From NCBI GenBank assembly GCA_039180865.1, contig JBCDCZ010000232.1:1-7130 (forward strand): a DNA stretch of 7,130 nucleotides, in the 5' to 3' direction. Shown in pieces: positions 6,298-7,130 of this stretch. The notes below the pieces were generated by a model. It saw only the letters and a list, made by a program, of their open reading frames with translations. It did not search any database and had not been told where the DNA came from. The DNA comes from JBCDCU01 sp039180865 (GTDB taxonomy: Bacteria; Pseudomonadota; Alphaproteobacteria; Rhizobiales; JACESI01). The stretch's first letter is position 1. Every line of letters begins with the position of its first letter. A program made the position numbers and the translations under genes.

Positions 6298-6822
6298 TTA
6301 ACCGCAGACGGAATCGATCCGCCGGATTGCGGCGGTCACACCGCTCAAGGAATAGGTGTCTGTTGTGGTTGTGCCGCGGCGCGACTGACCTGTCACAACC
6401 ATCTGGCGTCCAGCTTTCATTGCCTCGACCAACCGTGTTTCCTCAGCCACATTCTCAATCCATGCACCATCGCCTTTGGTAAACATGGAGAAGCTGTCGC
6501 CGTCGATCTCTGCGACGAGCTTGGAATTCTCAGCAAAGGGATACCCGATAATAACGCTGGCTTCATTGCGCACATCGCGGCCCTGCCAGTGAGAAATCAT
6601 AAAAAACACCGGGTCACGGTTCACGCCGCTTGGCTGCTGGTTTTTTGGCTGTGATGCCACGTAGCAAACTTTGCCGTTTTCACTATCGACCGAATAAGCA
6701 GCCCAATCGTTAAATTGATCGATCAGCGTCGGTTGCTGGGCAACGGCAGACCCACTGACGCTCATTGCCGCAATCGCGAATGAAAGCGCCGCCAATACAT
6801 TTGCCTTCTTCGAAGTCCGCAT
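6298..6822 (-). CDS. IalB-family (invasion-associated locus B) periplasmic protein
   Basis: A 174-residue exported protein. The N-terminus is a classical signal peptide: MRTSKK, a hydrophobic core of about 16 residues, then AVA before QQ, so cleavage is likely after residue 28. The mature part carries the family pattern: KVCYVASQP (Cys53), NRDPVFFMISHW, VIIGYPFAE, DGDSFSMFTKGDGAWIE, MKAGRQMVVTGQSRRGTTTT, TYSLSGVTAAI and a final Cys173-Gly. The two cysteines could form a disulfide in the periplasm. Bartonella IalB is linked to red-cell invasion, but the family is widespread in free-living alphaproteobacteria, so the name should not be read as a virulence call. The exact role is unknown. A longer form from a GTG at 6870 is possible, but the ATG at 6822 is preferred because GAGGA sits 6 bases before it and the signal peptide then starts at residue 1. 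It forms its own unit, closed by the terminator at 6243-6272. Confidence 0.9.
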   Translation of the reverse strand: MRTSKKANVLAALSFAIAAMSVSGSAVAQQPTLIDQFNDWAAYSVDSENGKVCYVASQPKNQQPSGVNRDPVFFMISHWQGRDVRNEASVIIGYPFAENSKLVAEIDGDSFSMFTKGDGAWIENVAEETRLVEAMKAGRQMVVTGQSRRGTTTTDTYSLSGVTAAIRRIDSVCG

Positions 6823-6828
6823 TCTCAA

Positions 6829-6833
6829 TCCTC
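6829..6833 (-). promoter_or_regulatory. Ribosome binding site of the IalB-family gene
   Basis: GAGGA on the minus strand, 6 bases from the ATG at 6822. It decides the shorter start over the in-frame GTG at 6870, which would add 16 charged residues before the signal peptide. Confidence 0.7.
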
Positions 6834-6851
6834 GTTCGTCTGATTTTTCCC

Positions 6852-6866
6852 GGATCCCCCGGATCC
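6852..6866. repeat. GGATCC-CCC-GGATCC inverted repeat in the IalB-family leader
   Basis: Two 6-base palindromes separated by three Cs. In RNA the two arms could pair as a short GC-rich hairpin 30 bases before the start codon. It lies in the 5' leader if transcription begins further upstream. Function is unknown. Confidence 0.4.
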
Positions 6867-7028
6867 TCACTCAGCCCCTAAATGTTCACTATCCCATGTT
6901 AGACACACCGGCACGTTGCAATACTCTGGCGGGTTCAACATATGGATTTCATGACAAATTCAGCCGTTCCTGCCGAAGCGCATTCGGTACTTGACGAAGC
7001 GTCTGTCCCATCGCCACAGCTCATACGG

Positions 7029-7044
7029 TTAAGTTTGCCTTAAC
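7029..7044. promoter_or_regulatory. CtrA-like binding site (TTAA-N7-TTAAC)
   Basis: The plus strand reads TTAAGTTTGCCTTAAC, which matches the full consensus of the cell-cycle regulator CtrA: two TTAA halves 7 bases apart with a trailing C. The minus strand also matches, ending in TTAACC. The match is seen directly; binding is inferred from the consensus established in Caulobacter and used across alphaproteobacteria. It lies about 207 bases before the IalB-family start and at least 86 bases before any plus-strand gene off the right edge, so the target is uncertain. Confidence 0.5.
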
Positions 7045-7130
7045 GCACTTACTAAATGGTGAATCGTCCGCACCATAACCAAATAAATCGTGACAAGCGA
7101 TCAAATCACCGATCTATCCAGCGGTTTCAA

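Larger units (their letters stand above)
6823..7130. other. Gene-free 308-base upstream region of the IalB-family gene
   Basis: No supported gene lies here. It holds the ribosome site and inverted repeat of the leader, a CtrA-like site at 7029-7044, and further right AT-richer sequence with no recognisable -35/-10 pair. A 30-codon plus-strand frame (ATG at 6951, stop at 7041-7043) has no SD and runs into the CtrA-like site, so it is not called. The region could also be the promoter of a plus-strand gene that begins beyond the right edge. Confidence 0.6.

Noticed and set aside
6112..6654. A 180-codon plus-strand frame across the rlmN/IalB gap
   Set aside because: It runs through the terminator hairpin and antisense to the IalB-family gene, and its product shows no family pattern.
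6951..7043. A 30-codon plus-strand frame in the right-hand gap
   Set aside because: There is no SD, the length is within chance, and its end coincides with the CtrA-like site.

Overview
The window reads as ordinary chromosome from an alphaproteobacterium, most likely order Hyphomicrobiales (Rhizobiales). The reasons are an invasion-associated-locus-B (IalB) type periplasmic protein, a soluble tandem-PAS chemoreceptor, and one full CtrA-like TTAA-N7-TTAAC site. Base composition looks moderate, with AT-rich gaps. The genus cannot be told from what is visible. All seven supported genes are on the minus strand, so transcription runs from right to left. No tRNA, rRNA, CRISPR array, insertion sequence, phage gene or attachment site was seen.

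In the direction of transcription, a 308-base gap at the right edge carries the CtrA-like site. It leads into an exported IalB-family protein, closed by a strong Rho-independent terminator at 6243-6272. A new unit then begins with rlmN (23S rRNA/tRNA adenine-C2 methyltransferase). It is followed after 11 bases by a thioredoxin-fold peroxiredoxin, and 4 bases later by a small four-helix membrane protein with a non-ATG start. These three look like a tight operon. After 72 bases comes a PAP2-family membrane phosphatase, and after 63 more argG (argininosuccinate synthase). A 107-base AT-rich gap separates argG from a 491-residue cytoplasmic methyl-accepting chemotaxis protein, followed by a candidate hairpin terminator at the left edge.

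The genes serve unrelated household jobs: ribosome modification, peroxide reduction, membrane lipid or phosphate-ester turnover, arginine synthesis and taxis. No shared pathway is evident, and I do not see a new multi-gene system. The points most worth a second look are: the PAP2 protein, whose SGH motif reads SGE; the CtrA-like palindrome; an inverted repeat that puts the chemoreceptor's ribosome binding site in a hairpin loop; the insert before the peroxidatic cysteine of the peroxiredoxin; and a four-codon minigene just before rlmN.
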